NCBI GenBank assembly: GCA_026193155.1 | Contig: JAPHSI010000047.1 | Span: forward strand, 1 to 12,927 | Direction: 5' to 3' | Length of the DNA: 12,927 nucleotides | Source of the DNA: Sulfurimonadaceae bacterium | GTDB lineage: Bacteria > Campylobacterota > Campylobacteria > Campylobacterales > Sulfurimonadaceae | In this document: positions 1 through 7,113 of the stretch, piece by piece | Layout of the letters: the number at the start of each line of letters is the position of its first letter | Numbering within the stretch: the first letter of the stretch is position 1 | The notes under the pieces: generated by a model | What the model was told of the DNA's origin: nothing | The model's input: the letters and a program-made list of their open reading frames with translations, nothing else | Database searches by the model: none | Made by a program: the position numbers and the translations under genes

Positions 1-44
1 CAAAAATAACTTATAGTTTAAATGTGTGTTAAGTGTAAAAAAAA

Positions 45-66
45 CTACATAACAAACACAATGTAG
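45..66. repeat. Short inverted repeat left of the integrase remnant
   Basis: CTACAT at 45-50 is the reverse complement of ATGTAG at 61-66, separated by 10 bases. It sits just upstream of the decayed recombinase and has no T-run after it, so it is not a convincing terminator. A similar-sized dyad lies on the other side of the remnant (509-528). It could be a vestige of a recombination site or chance in AT-rich DNA. Confidence 0.3.
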
Positions 67-86
67 CTTAAACGAAGTAGAGTAAG

Positions 87-504
87 ATGCAAGTAAAAAA
101 GAAACTTTTAGATTTAGTTCGGGATAAGATTAGGTTTAAACATTATAGTTATTCAACTGAGAAAACTTATGTGCATTGGATAAAACACTATATATTTTTT
201 CATAATAAAAAGCATCCTATTGAGATGGGTAAATTTGAGATAGAGACTTACCTAACAAAACTGGCTACACAAGACAAAGTGTCACCAACAACTCAGAACC
301 AAGCTGTTAGTGCTTTATTGTTTTTATACAAAGAATACAGCTTAGTTGTACATCTTATGTATGGGTGTGCTCTTAGAATGAATGAAGCCACAAAAGCTTA
401 AAAGTAAACTTTTAGGACATAAAAGTGTTGAGACAACCATGATATATACTCATGTGGTCGCAGAAATGAACAAGGCTAAAGTTATTAGCCCTTTAGATTT
501 TTAG
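87..504 (+). pseudogene. Decayed integron-integrase-like tyrosine recombinase
   Basis: This is the remnant of a site-specific tyrosine recombinase resembling integron integrases. An open segment at 87-401 (104 codons) carries the SAM-like core-binding domain at about residues 5-83, ending in NQAVSALLFLYKE. It then jumps straight to the catalytic Arg box LVVHLMYGCALRMNEA (Arg97), so the roughly 45 residues normally between these blocks are missing in frame. The segment stops at 399-401. In another frame, 406-504 encodes the family's C-terminal end, LLGHKSVETTMIYTHV, with the catalytic Tyr codon at 445-447, and then stops at 502-504. The central catalytic part (lysine hairpin and HxxR box) is gone. 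Intact relatives are roughly 300-330 aa. Two deletions, the second also shifting frame, best explain this. It cannot be an active recombinase. The integron-type assignment rests on the conserved blocks and is likely, not certain. Confidence 0.85.
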
Positions 505-508
505 CAAG

Positions 509-528
509 ACACATTAAAAATTATGTGT
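509..528. repeat. Short inverted repeat right of the integrase remnant
   Basis: ACACAT at 509-514 pairs with ATGTGT at 523-528 across an 8-base AT loop. It follows the recombinase stop codon at 502-504 by a few bases and precedes the adk promoter. AG and then only four T follow, so as a terminator it is weak. It may be the end structure of the old recombinase gene. Confidence 0.35.
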
Positions 529-547
529 AGTTTTAGGCTTGATGTAC

Positions 548-553
548 TATAAT
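548..553 (+). promoter_or_regulatory. Putative -10 box of adk
   Basis: A perfect TATAAT lies 28 bases before the adk start codon. No good -35 hexamer is found 17 bases upstream. That is typical of Campylobacterota housekeeping promoters, which rely on the -10 box and AT-rich upstream DNA. An AGGA ribosome-binding site at 572-575 stands 6 bases before the ATG. Confidence 0.55.
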
Positions 554-581
554 TTCATATTAAAAAAATATAGGACAAAAA

Positions 582-1229
582 ATGAGAATTATCTTACTTG
601 GAGCTCCAGGTGCCGGAAAAGGTACTCAGGCTCAATTTTTAACAAAAAAATTTAACATCCCTCAAATCTCTACAGGTGACATGTTAAGAGCTGCCATTAA
701 AGCAGGTACTGAGATGGGGAAACTTGCAAAAGCTGCTATGGATGCAGGGCAGTTAGTTACAGATGAAATTATCATTGGTCTTGTAAAAGATAGAATTGCT
801 GAAGACGACTGTAAAAATGGTTATCTTTTAGATGGTTTTCCACGTACTTTAGCTCAAGCAGATGCAGTTACAGAAGCGGGCATCCAGATAGATGCAGTTA
901 TAGAGATAGATGTTCCGGATAGTGAAATTGTTAAGCGTATGAGTGGTCGTCGTGCACATTTGGCTTCAGGTAGAACTTACCATATCGTTTATAATCCGCC
1001 AAAAGTTGAAGGTAAGGATGATGAGACAGGTGAAGACTTAGTTCAACGTGATGATGATAAAGAGGATGTAGTACTAGATCGTCTTAAAGTTTATCATGAA
1101 CTTACACAACCGCTTATCGGTTACTATAAAGACCAAGCAGCTAAAGATTCTGCTATTACTTACATTACAGTAGATGGTACAGCTCATATAGATGAAGTTG
1201 AAGCTGCCATCACTTCTAAGCTAGGATAA
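582..1229 (+). CDS. adk: Adenylate kinase
   Basis: Cytosolic adenylate kinase catalyses ATP + AMP to 2 ADP and keeps the adenylate pool balanced. The 215-aa protein matches the bacterial long form (E. coli is 214 aa) almost position for position. It has the P-loop GAPGAGKGT at 7-15, TGDMLR with the AMP-site Arg36, DGFPRT at 84-89, Arg123 in SGRR, and Arg156 and Arg167. The long LID (about 122-159) has no zinc-binding cysteines; it carries the His126/Ser129/Asp146/Thr149 set of Gram-negative enzymes, where hydrogen bonds replace the metal. The start is set by AGGA 6 bases upstream and the P-loop at the usual distance from Met1. It appears monocistronic, with its own -10 box and a strong terminator overlapping its last codons. 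Confidence 0.97.
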   Translation: MRIILLGAPGAGKGTQAQFLTKKFNIPQISTGDMLRAAIKAGTEMGKLAKAAMDAGQLVTDEIIIGLVKDRIAEDDCKNGYLLDGFPRTLAQADAVTEAGIQIDAVIEIDVPDSEIVKRMSGRRAHLASGRTYHIVYNPPKVEGKDDETGEDLVQRDDDKEDVVLDRLKVYHELTQPLIGYYKDQAAKDSAITYITVDGTAHIDEVEAAITSKLG

Positions 1230-1248
1230 TTCCTAGCTTCTTTTTTTT
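1218..1248 (+). terminator. Intrinsic terminator of adk
   Basis: AAGCTAGGA at 1218-1226 pairs perfectly with TCCTAGCTT at 1231-1239 around a 4-base loop. One C and then eight T (1241-1248) follow. The left arm is the last three codons of adk, and the stop codon TAA (1227-1229) is in the loop. The T-run reaches the stop codon of the convergent 68-aa gene at 1247-1249. On the minus strand the hairpin lacks a U-tract, so it should stop mainly plus-strand transcription. Confidence 0.9.
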
Positions 1249-1453
1249 ATGCTTTAGCACTTTGCATTTCATCTAAATATTTTCTAATATTTTCATAGAT
1301 TTTAGAAACGTCTTTATTTTCAGGGTCAAGTTGAGAAAATATAAAAAGCCCCATTGTGTGCCAAAGAGAAATTCCTTCACCAATGTCAAGTTTTTCTTCT
1401 TCAAGTTTATTCATAATGTATGACATTATTTCATCTTGCTTTTGAGCATCCAT
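1247..1453 (-). CDS. Small acidic conserved-looking protein of unknown function (68 aa)
   Basis: I do not recognise this family. The 68 residues look soluble and mostly helical, with a charged N-terminal half (KLEEEK) and a central hydrophobic stretch, SLWHTMGLFIFSQLD, too short and mixed to be a clear membrane segment. The tail is KYLDEMQSAKA. There is no signal peptide, cysteine or metal motif. Evidence that it is real: AAGGAA a few bases before the ATG, and placement 14 bases after the M16 peptidase stop codon on the same strand, so it is the last gene of the pyrD - peptidase operon. Its stop codon abuts the adk terminator. In Helicobacter the peptidase is followed by dapA, which is not here. 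A role in envelope or protein quality control would be guesswork. Confidence 0.75.
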   Translation of the reverse strand: MDAQKQDEIMSYIMNKLEEEKLDIGEGISLWHTMGLFIFSQLDPENKDVSKIYENIRKYLDEMQSAKA

Positions 1454-1467
1454 TTTATTCCTTAATT

Positions 1468-2844
1468 TTATTTTTTTAGTATTAGTGTAGTTGATTTGTC
1501 AAAATCAAAGTATTTATTTGCTACTTCTTTAACTTGTTTTGGAGTGATACTTTTGATATCATCCTCATAAGTTAAAAGTGGACTTAAATCACCGCGAACG
1601 AGATAGCCACCGTAAAGGTTGGCTACGCTTGTAGATGATTCTAACGAGTATATAAAGTCAGCTTTTGTGTTGATTTTTACTTTTTCAAGCTCAGCCTTTG
1701 TAACCTCTGTAGTTTTCATTAGCTCTATCTGTTTGATTAGTTCTGCTTCTGCTTCTTCTGCTTTTACACCGGGATTACAAGAAGCTAAAAATATAAAAAG
1801 ACCAGGGTCTATGTTTTCCATATTGTACGCATATACTTGATTTACCATACGTTTTTTCTCAACTAACTCTTTGTAAAGGCGTGAACTTTTTCCAGAGTAT
1901 AAGATTTCGCTGATAGTGCTTAACACAGGTTGGTCTTTATGTTTAAAGTCAGGTACATGAAAAGTGATGGCTACCATTTCCACTTCACTGTCTTTTTTTA
2001 CCATTATACGTTTAGCGCCGTCTTGTTCAGGCTCAACCGCTTTAACTTCTGGAACAGTTGTATGGTTTTTTATATCTCCAAATGCTTCTTGTGCAGCTTC
2101 AAAAACTTTATCTGCATCTATATCACCGCTAACCATTAAAATAGCGTTATTTGGTTGGTAGTACGTTTGATGAAAGTTTTTAATATCATCTATAGTCCAA
2201 GTCTGTATATCGTTCATAAAGCCGATTGGTGTCCAGTGATACGGATGATATACATATGAGTTGTTAAACATGGCAAAGTAAAGATATCCTAGAGGATTAT
2301 TCTCTGTACGCCAACGACGCTCTTCAGCAACAACATCACGCTCAGGTTGGAATTCTTCATCTTTTAAGTTTAGGTTTTGCATAAGTTCAGCATATAAGTC
2401 AATAGATTTTTTTAGGTTATCAGAAGATGATTTTATATAGTAATGAGTATAGTCAAAACTAGTAGATGCATTGTTCACCCCACCTATGCTTTTTACTTCT
2501 TTGTCAAACTCTCCCGCATCTAAGTTTTTTGTAGATTTGAAGTTCATATGCTCTAACATATGAGCGATTCCGGTTTTTCCCATAACTTCGTTTCTACTAC
2601 CGACTTTGTAAAAAATATCCGTACTTATTACATTAGAGTTGTTCTCTAGCGGAATCACAACTACTTCTAAACCATTTTCAAGTTTCATACTTTCATAATC
2701 GGGTAGGTGTGATGGTGTTTTGTGGAGTGTTCTTTTTTCTGTCATATCTGTTCCGTTTGTTTGTTTTTTTGCACCTAGTTTTATAAAGGCACTATCTGCA
2801 TTAATTGAGACAATAGCAAAAATAAGTGTTATTAGTAATTTCAT
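1468..2844 (-). CDS. M16 family zinc metallopeptidase, exported
   Basis: This is an insulinase/pitrilysin-family (M16B, processing-peptidase-like) zinc peptidase of 458 aa, the usual length for a single-chain bacterial M16B protein. Residues 1-16 form a hydrophobic signal peptide with likely cleavage after SINA, so it probably acts in the periplasm or envelope. The active N-terminal half (about 52-240) has the inverted zinc motif HMLEH at 95-99, with the third ligand in VVAEE (Glu174 or Glu175). The C-terminal half (about 265-455) is the inactive M16_C domain with the conserved SSRLY motif (Arg322, Tyr324) that helps bind substrate. It is encoded directly after pyrD: the pyrD TAA and this ATG share one base (2844), which implies translational coupling. 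Helicobacter pylori has the same pyrD - M16 order (its protein is loosely called PqqE). The substrate is unknown. Confidence 0.92.
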   Translation of the reverse strand: MKLLITLIFAIVSINADSAFIKLGAKKQTNGTDMTEKRTLHKTPSHLPDYESMKLENGLEVVVIPLENNSNVISTDIFYKVGSRNEVMGKTGIAHMLEHMNFKSTKNLDAGEFDKEVKSIGGVNNASTSFDYTHYYIKSSSDNLKKSIDLYAELMQNLNLKDEEFQPERDVVAEERRWRTENNPLGYLYFAMFNNSYVYHPYHWTPIGFMNDIQTWTIDDIKNFHQTYYQPNNAILMVSGDIDADKVFEAAQEAFGDIKNHTTVPEVKAVEPEQDGAKRIMVKKDSEVEMVAITFHVPDFKHKDQPVLSTISEILYSGKSSRLYKELVEKKRMVNQVYAYNMENIDPGLFIFLASCNPGVKAEEAEAELIKQIELMKTTEVTKAELEKVKINTKADFIYSLESSTSVANLYGGYLVRGDLSPLLTYEDDIKSITPKQVKEVANKYFDFDKSTTLILKK

Positions 2845-3908
2845 TATTTTCTATCCGCGCCGATAGCCTCGGTAATATTTGTAAAACCGTCAGCTTTGAT
2901 TAACTTTATCAGTTCTTTATTAATATTCATAATCATATCGGGACCGTGAAATATAATCCCGCTTAGTATTTGAACAAGAGATGCACCTGCACGTATACGT
3001 CTGTATGCTTCTTTAGCAGAGTCGATTCCACCTACTGATATTAAAGTAGTTTTGCCATAAAGCTCTTTTGCAATAGCTTCAAATATCTCAAAACTTTTCT
3101 CTTTTAAAACAGCACCGCTTAAACCGCCTTTATCGGCAGGGTTTGGAACAAGAGAATAATCAATAGTTGTATTTGTAGCTATGATACCGTCTGCCCCTTT
3201 TTCAACTGCCATTTTTGTTAATGCTACTGCATCTTTAACACTCATATCAGGAGCAATTTTTAAAAGAATCGGTTTTTTTGTGATTTTTTTAGCTTCTTCA
3301 AAAAGTCTTGTAATAAACTCTTCATTTTGCAGGTCACGAAGTCCCGGAGTATTTGGAGATGAGATGTTAATGACTAGATAGTCACCAAGCTCGTGAAGTG
3401 TTTGGATAAGTTTTGTATAGTCGTTAATAGCTTCACTCTCAGGTGTAATTTTGTTTTTGCCTATATTTACACCTATCGGTGTGCTAAAAGGGTAGCACTC
3501 TTTAAGTCTTTTTTGTACCTTTAAAAGACCTTCATTATTAAAACCCATGGCATTTTGAATAGACTCTTGTTCTGGATGACGCCACATTCTAGGTTTAGGA
3601 TTTCCAGCTTGGGGAATAGGTGTAACTGTTCCAATCTCCGTATATCCAAAACCTAAAATCTGCATACCGCGTATCATAGTTGCATTTTTGTCAAAACCTG
3701 CACCAAGTCCCACAGGATTATAAAACTTACGACCGAATAACTCTTGTGTAAGGATATCATCACTAATAAAGTGAGACTCTAAAAAGCCGTTAAACGGAAG
3801 CTGACATAAGTTTGGTAGTCTAAGTACAGCTTCTGCAATATGGTGTGCAGTTTCAGGTTGGAGTTTAAAAAGGTACGGTTTAATCGAGTTGTATGGTATC
3901 ATCTTCAT
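2844..3908 (-). CDS. pyrD: Dihydroorotate dehydrogenase, class 2 (quinone-dependent)
   Basis: PyrD oxidises dihydroorotate to orotate in pyrimidine synthesis and passes electrons through FMN to the membrane quinone pool. The 354-aa protein has the class 2 N-terminal helical extension for quinone and membrane contact (about residues 5-45, FKLQPETAHH). An FMN beta/alpha barrel follows, with NPVGLGAGFDKN (64-75), GFNNEG (122-127), NISSPNTPGLR with catalytic base Ser184, ATNTT (244-248), and the phosphate-binding SVGGI (291-295). Class 1 enzymes use Cys at the base position, so class 2 is secure. The start is uncertain: the first ATG (3908) has no spaced ribosome site, while GGA at 3910-3908 lies 5 bases before the ATG at 3902. 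That gives a protein starting MIPYNS, which also matches E. coli PyrD better. It is first gene of the operon with the M16 peptidase. Confidence 0.96.
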   Translation of the reverse strand: MKMIPYNSIKPYLFKLQPETAHHIAEAVLRLPNLCQLPFNGFLESHFISDDILTQELFGRKFYNPVGLGAGFDKNATMIRGMQILGFGYTEIGTVTPIPQAGNPKPRMWRHPEQESIQNAMGFNNEGLLKVQKRLKECYPFSTPIGVNIGKNKITPESEAINDYTKLIQTLHELGDYLVINISSPNTPGLRDLQNEEFITRLFEEAKKITKKPILLKIAPDMSVKDAVALTKMAVEKGADGIIATNTTIDYSLVPNPADKGGLSGAVLKEKSFEIFEAIAKELYGKTTLISVGGIDSAKEAYRRIRAGASLVQILSGIIFHGPDMIMNINKELIKLIKADGFTNITEAIGADRK

Positions 3909-3930
3909 CCAGTATTATTTTAATTAAGCA

Positions 3931-3936
3931 ATTATA
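3931..3936 (-). promoter_or_regulatory. Putative -10 box of the pyrD operon
   Basis: On the minus strand this reads TATAAT, preceded by TTTG. It predicts a start about 16-22 bases before the pyrD start codons at 3902/3908. No clear -35 hexamer is seen. The candidate -35 of the divergent DJ-1-family gene (3955-3960) lies immediately beyond, so polymerases on the two promoters would likely interfere. Confidence 0.5.
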
Positions 3937-3954
3937 CAAAAAAATATTTAATTC

Positions 3955-3983
3955 TTGATTTGCAAAACTGTTTTAGATATAGT
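3955..3983 (+). promoter_or_regulatory. Putative promoter of the DJ-1/PfpI family gene
   Basis: TTGATT (3955-3960) and TATAGT (3978-3983) are separated by exactly 17 bases, a good sigma-70 layout and unusual here in having a recognisable -35 box. A leader of about 35 bases follows. It ends in AAGGA (4014-4018), 6 bases before the first ATG. Confidence 0.5.
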
Positions 3984-4024
3984 TATTTAAGAAAAAATAA
4001 TAAATCATTAAAAAAGGATTAGTC

Positions 4025-4582
4025 ATGATGAATGTTTTGGTTCCATTGGCAAAAGGTTTTGAAGAGATTGAGGCTGTTAGTATTATAGATGTTTTAAGAC
4101 GTGCTAATATTGAGGTTATAGTCGCTTCTTTAGATGAACATTCTCATATACTCGGTGCACATGGTATTGTTGTTCAAAGTGACGTTAATATAAAAGATGT
4201 ATCTGTTGATATCTTGGATATGATAGTCCTTCCCGGTGGATGGGGTGGTACATACGCCTTAGCTGATAACAAGATTGTACAGAGTATTTTAAAAGATATG
4301 GATGCAAATGGTAAAAATATAGGTGCAATTTGTGCAGCACCTTACGCACTAAATAAAGCCGGTGTTTTAAAACCTAATTTTACATGTTATCCGTCTGTGG
4401 AAGAAGAAATAGACTTAGAAGGTTATCAGGGGGATAAAGCAAAAGTTGTACAAGAACAAAATATTATGACTTCTCGCGGACCTGCTACTGCTATATGTTT
4501 TGCTTTGGAAATAGTTAAAAAATTAAAAGGTCAAGAAGAATATGAGACTGTAAAATCAGGTTTATTGGCTGATTTTTGTTAA
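4025..4582 (+). CDS. DJ-1/PfpI family protein (DJ-1/YajL subgroup)
   Basis: This 185-aa cytosolic protein belongs to the DJ-1/ThiJ/PfpI superfamily and aligns along its length with human DJ-1 (189 aa) and YajL. Visible landmarks are AKGFEEIEA with Glu16, matching DJ-1 Glu18; LPGGWGG (69-75); the nucleophile elbow AICAAP with Cys103, matching Cys106; and TSRGPAT (149-155). These support a redox-sensitive cysteine and roles proposed for the subgroup, such as oxidative-stress protection, chaperone activity or glyoxalase-like activity; which applies cannot be read from sequence. DJ-1 His126 corresponds to Tyr122 (CYPS). Two ATGs are adjacent (4025, 4028); AAGGA stands 6 or 9 bases away, so the start differs by at most one residue. 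It is monocistronic, divergent from pyrD, and ends 9 bp from the convergent response regulator gene with no clear terminator. Confidence 0.93.
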   Translation: MMNVLVPLAKGFEEIEAVSIIDVLRRANIEVIVASLDEHSHILGAHGIVVQSDVNIKDVSVDILDMIVLPGGWGGTYALADNKIVQSILKDMDANGKNIGAICAAPYALNKAGVLKPNFTCYPSVEEEIDLEGYQGDKAKVVQEQNIMTSRGPATAICFALEIVKKLKGQEEYETVKSGLLADFC

Positions 4583-4591
4583 ATTAGTTAT

Positions 4592-5272
4592 CTACTTGAG
4601 TTTGATACCATAGTTAAATTCATTTTCTATAAACTTATGTTCAAGTTTGCATCTTAGCCTGTATATAAGAGTCCTTATAGCAGCATTGCTTACGACATCT
4701 CCATCATAAATAGAATTTTCAATAGTTTCGTAACTTACTCTGTTATCTGTAGAAAACAGTACAAGTTTTAAAAGTTGAGATTCTTTCTTGGTAAGTTTAA
4801 TAGGCATGTTCTTATATAAAAGAGTATCCTCTTCTTTATCAAAAAAGTATCCTTCACCAATCTCTAATAAGTTAGTACCTTCTTTAATTTCTACTGTTTT
4901 ATTAGCTAGTTTATATGAAGCTAATTTCAAAAGTGCTTTAAGTTCTATTTCATCATATGGTTTTAGTAAATATCCTACTGGATTTGTTTCAATAGCTTTA
5001 GATATGTATTCATCATCTTTATAGGCTGTGATATAAACTATCGGTATATCAGTGTTTAAACTTTTGTATAGTTCAATTCCGTTGATACTTTCATTTAAGT
5101 TTATATCCATGATGATTAAGTTTATTCTTGGATGCTTTTTTAAAATAGTTTTTGACATCTTTGAACCTGTAGCATAATCAGTTACATAATAACCAAAAGA
5201 ACTAATAGTATTAGATAATTCCATTGCTACTAAACTTTCATCTTCAATGATTAGTATATTTAACTCAATCAT
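4592..5272 (-). CDS. Response regulator, receiver plus OmpR-type winged helix
   Basis: This 226-aa DNA-binding response regulator is the partner of the kinase encoded just upstream. The receiver domain (about 4-120) has the acidic pocket EDE (10-12), phosphoacceptor Asp56 in IIMDINL, Thr82 and Lys104 in LLKPY. The C-terminal part (about 140-226) looks like an OmpR/PhoB winged helix: LTKKESQLLKLVL, then the candidate recognition helix AAIRTLIYRLRCKL (197-210), and a short wing ending in FNYGIKLK where classic members have a GVGYRL-like end. Its ATG lies inside the kinase gene (8-bp overlap), and GGAGG at 5281-5277 precedes it by 4 bases, so translation is coupled. Likely targets are its own operon and the divergent lipoprotein gene, where tandem repeats lie at 7114-7148; that is inference. 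Confidence 0.93.
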   Translation of the reverse strand: MIELNILIIEDESLVAMELSNTISSFGYYVTDYATGSKMSKTILKKHPRINLIIMDINLNESINGIELYKSLNTDIPIVYITAYKDDEYISKAIETNPVGYLLKPYDEIELKALLKLASYKLANKTVEIKEGTNLLEIGEGYFFDKEEDTLLYKNMPIKLTKKESQLLKLVLFSTDNRVSYETIENSIYDGDVVSNAAIRTLIYRLRCKLEHKFIENEFNYGIKLK

Positions 5273-7109
5273 CTTCCCTCCACTTTATGGTGATTTTAGT
5301 ACCATTATCAGATTTTATATATATTATTCCAAGAAGTTGTTTTTCAACTAAAGTTTTTACAATGGTAAGTCCAAGAGAGACCTCTTGTTTATTTTTAAAA
5401 CCACAACCATTATCTTGTACTATCAAAATAAAAAAGTTCTTTTCTTTTTTTAAAGATATTTCAATAAAACCATCATCCATATTTTTGAATGCATATTTAA
5501 AAGAGTTTGTAATTAGCTCATTTACTATAAGTCCACAATAAATTAGTTGCTCAACTTTTAAATTACATTCTATTTTATAATATGTATTTATTTTTTTATT
5601 AGAGTTTATGCGTATATTATCTTCAATATTTTTAAAATATTCTTTTGTTGAAGAGTCTGTAGACATATCCTGGAATTTTAAGTTTTCATATAAATTTGAA
5701 ATAGAATTTATTCTATTTTTTGTTATAGACAGTTCATCTTTAGTCATACTGTTTTTTGCATTTGAAATTTGAAGTTTTATAAGTGATATAATCATAGCCA
5801 AATTATTTTTAACTCTATGATTCAATTCTCTGTATAAGATATCTTTTTCTTCTAATAACTTTTGTAAATTTTTTGTTTTTTCATCCACTAAATTTTGAAG
5901 TCTTATTTTTTCGTCATTTTGAAGATTAATAACTTTTGCATCTAGTATGTTTTTTTGTTCATTAAGTGTTTTTATCCTATGTGCCAATGCTATAGAGAAT
6001 AAAAATGCTTCTAAAGAAAAAGAGAGTTCATTTATATATTGAAAGTACTTAGTGATATCAAATAATCCAAGTGTTTTTAAATTTATAAGAATAAGAGATA
6101 AAATCACTATCCCCCAACCAATAACATAGTATTTTGCTTCTTTAACTCCTTTATATAGTGAAAAAATACTTATAAATAAAACATATAAGCCAAGTGGAAT
6201 AAATATACCAATAACGTTCATATTAAATATAAAATTATTATAAGATATAAGTGCAATAAATGGGGTAATATAAAGATAAATTTTTAATACTTTATCAAGT
6301 TTTGGAAATTTGTAAATATTTAAAAACTCCCTTGTAAAAAGAACAATAGATACTATTAAAAAAGATACATATATCATACTTGCTTTCCCAACAAGTATTG
6401 TGACTTCATTTGAAAAAAAATATAACTGGGCAATACCTAAGTAATTTGCTTGAAAAAATATCAAGGACAACAAGTATAAAATATAATATAAATAGGCTTT
6501 GTCTTTTGTAAAAATCATAATCATTAAGTTATATAATAAGAGTGTAATTATTACTGTAAAAAAGATAAAAAGATTTGTATTGTGTTCATACTGATAATGT
6601 ATGTAGCTGTCATTGTTCCATAGTTTTAACTGGGCTATCAAGGATGATATTTTTGATGATATCTTTACGTAAAATATTTTTTCTTCATTTGGTTCGATTG
6701 AAATATTAAATATTGGATGCAGTGTTGTTCTTGAAATAGGCATATTCCACATACCGTCTGTATAAATATTTTTGCCATCAAACAAGATTACTTTTTCTGT
6801 AATTGCATTGGAGAGTTCTATAGTTTTCGATAGCTTTTTATTTGATATATTTTTAAGTTTAAACTTTATCCAAAGAGCAGTATTTGGTTTAAATCCCAAT
6901 CCTATAATTTTTTTGTTGTTTTGAATAAATTTTTTATTTAAAATATCTTTCTTACTTAATGAATTTGTTTTATCTATAAAAATAGATGAATGTGAGAGAA
7001 TATCAATATTAGAGCTATGTTCATCTACTTCTATAGCGTATATGTTAGCACTTAAGAATATTAAAATAATTAACTTAGAAATATTAAACATGAAAAATTC
7101 TAACAACAT
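5265..7109 (-). CDS. 7TMR-DISM sensor histidine kinase with HisKA_2 domain
   Basis: This membrane sensor kinase has up to 614 aa. In order it shows a signal peptide (about 7-25, ending ANIYA); an extracytoplasmic beta-rich domain at about 30-165 resembling 7TMR-DISMED2, a possible carbohydrate or ligand binder; seven hydrophobic helices between about 178 and 378 (7TMR-DISM); a charged coiled coil (about 380-425); and a HisKA_2 block, ELNHRVKNNLAMI, with His431 as phosphorylation site. The ATPase domain follows, with an N box (Asn530, Asn535 in VNELITNSFKYAF), DNGCGF (566-571) and SLGLTIVK (578-585). It should phosphorylate the response regulator encoded immediately downstream. The start is uncertain: the ATG at 7109 lies almost in the upstream repeats, and neither it nor the ATG at 7091 has a clear ribosome site. 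Starting at 7091 (MFNISKL) gives a more normal signal peptide. The ligand is unknown. Confidence 0.93.
   Translation of the reverse strand: MLLEFFMFNISKLIILIFLSANIYAIEVDEHSSNIDILSHSSIFIDKTNSLSKKDILNKKFIQNNKKIIGLGFKPNTALWIKFKLKNISNKKLSKTIELSNAITEKVILFDGKNIYTDGMWNMPISRTTLHPIFNISIEPNEEKIFYVKISSKISSLIAQLKLWNNDSYIHYQYEHNTNLFIFFTVIITLLLYNLMIMIFTKDKAYLYYILYLLSLIFFQANYLGIAQLYFFSNEVTILVGKASMIYVSFLIVSIVLFTREFLNIYKFPKLDKVLKIYLYITPFIALISYNNFIFNMNVIGIFIPLGLYVLFISIFSLYKGVKEAKYYVIGWGIVILSLILINLKTLGLFDITKYFQYINELSFSLEAFLFSIALAHRIKTLNEQKNILDAKVINLQNDEKIRLQNLVDEKTKNLQKLLEEKDILYRELNHRVKNNLAMIISLIKLQISNAKNSMTKDELSITKNRINSISNLYENLKFQDMSTDSSTKEYFKNIEDNIRINSNKKINTYYKIECNLKVEQLIYCGLIVNELITNSFKYAFKNMDDGFIEISLKKEKNFFILIVQDNGCGFKNKQEVSLGLTIVKTLVEKQLLGIIYIKSDNGTKITIKWREDD
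5277..5281 (-). promoter_or_regulatory. Ribosome-binding site fixing the response regulator start
   Basis: GGAGG on the minus strand sits within the last codons of the kinase gene (KWREDD), 4 bases before the ATG at 5272. It is among the best Shine-Dalgarno matches in the window and selects this start inside the overlap. Confidence 0.7.
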
Positions 7110-7113
7110 GTTT

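Noticed and set aside
1..80. Possible attC or attI site upstream of the integrase remnant (GTTAAGT at 28-34; GTTTAA at 16-21 with TTAAAC at 68-73)
   Set aside because: No matching RYYYAAC partner in the right place, and the dyads cross each other rather than nest. Not supportable as a recombination site.
1619..2161. Several short plus-strand open frames opposite the M16 peptidase
   Set aside because: They overlap fully with a well-supported peptidase gene and have no recognisable motifs.
4583..4591. Terminator between the DJ-1-family and response regulator genes
   Set aside because: The 9-bp gap and its flanks show no stem-loop with a T-run on either strand.
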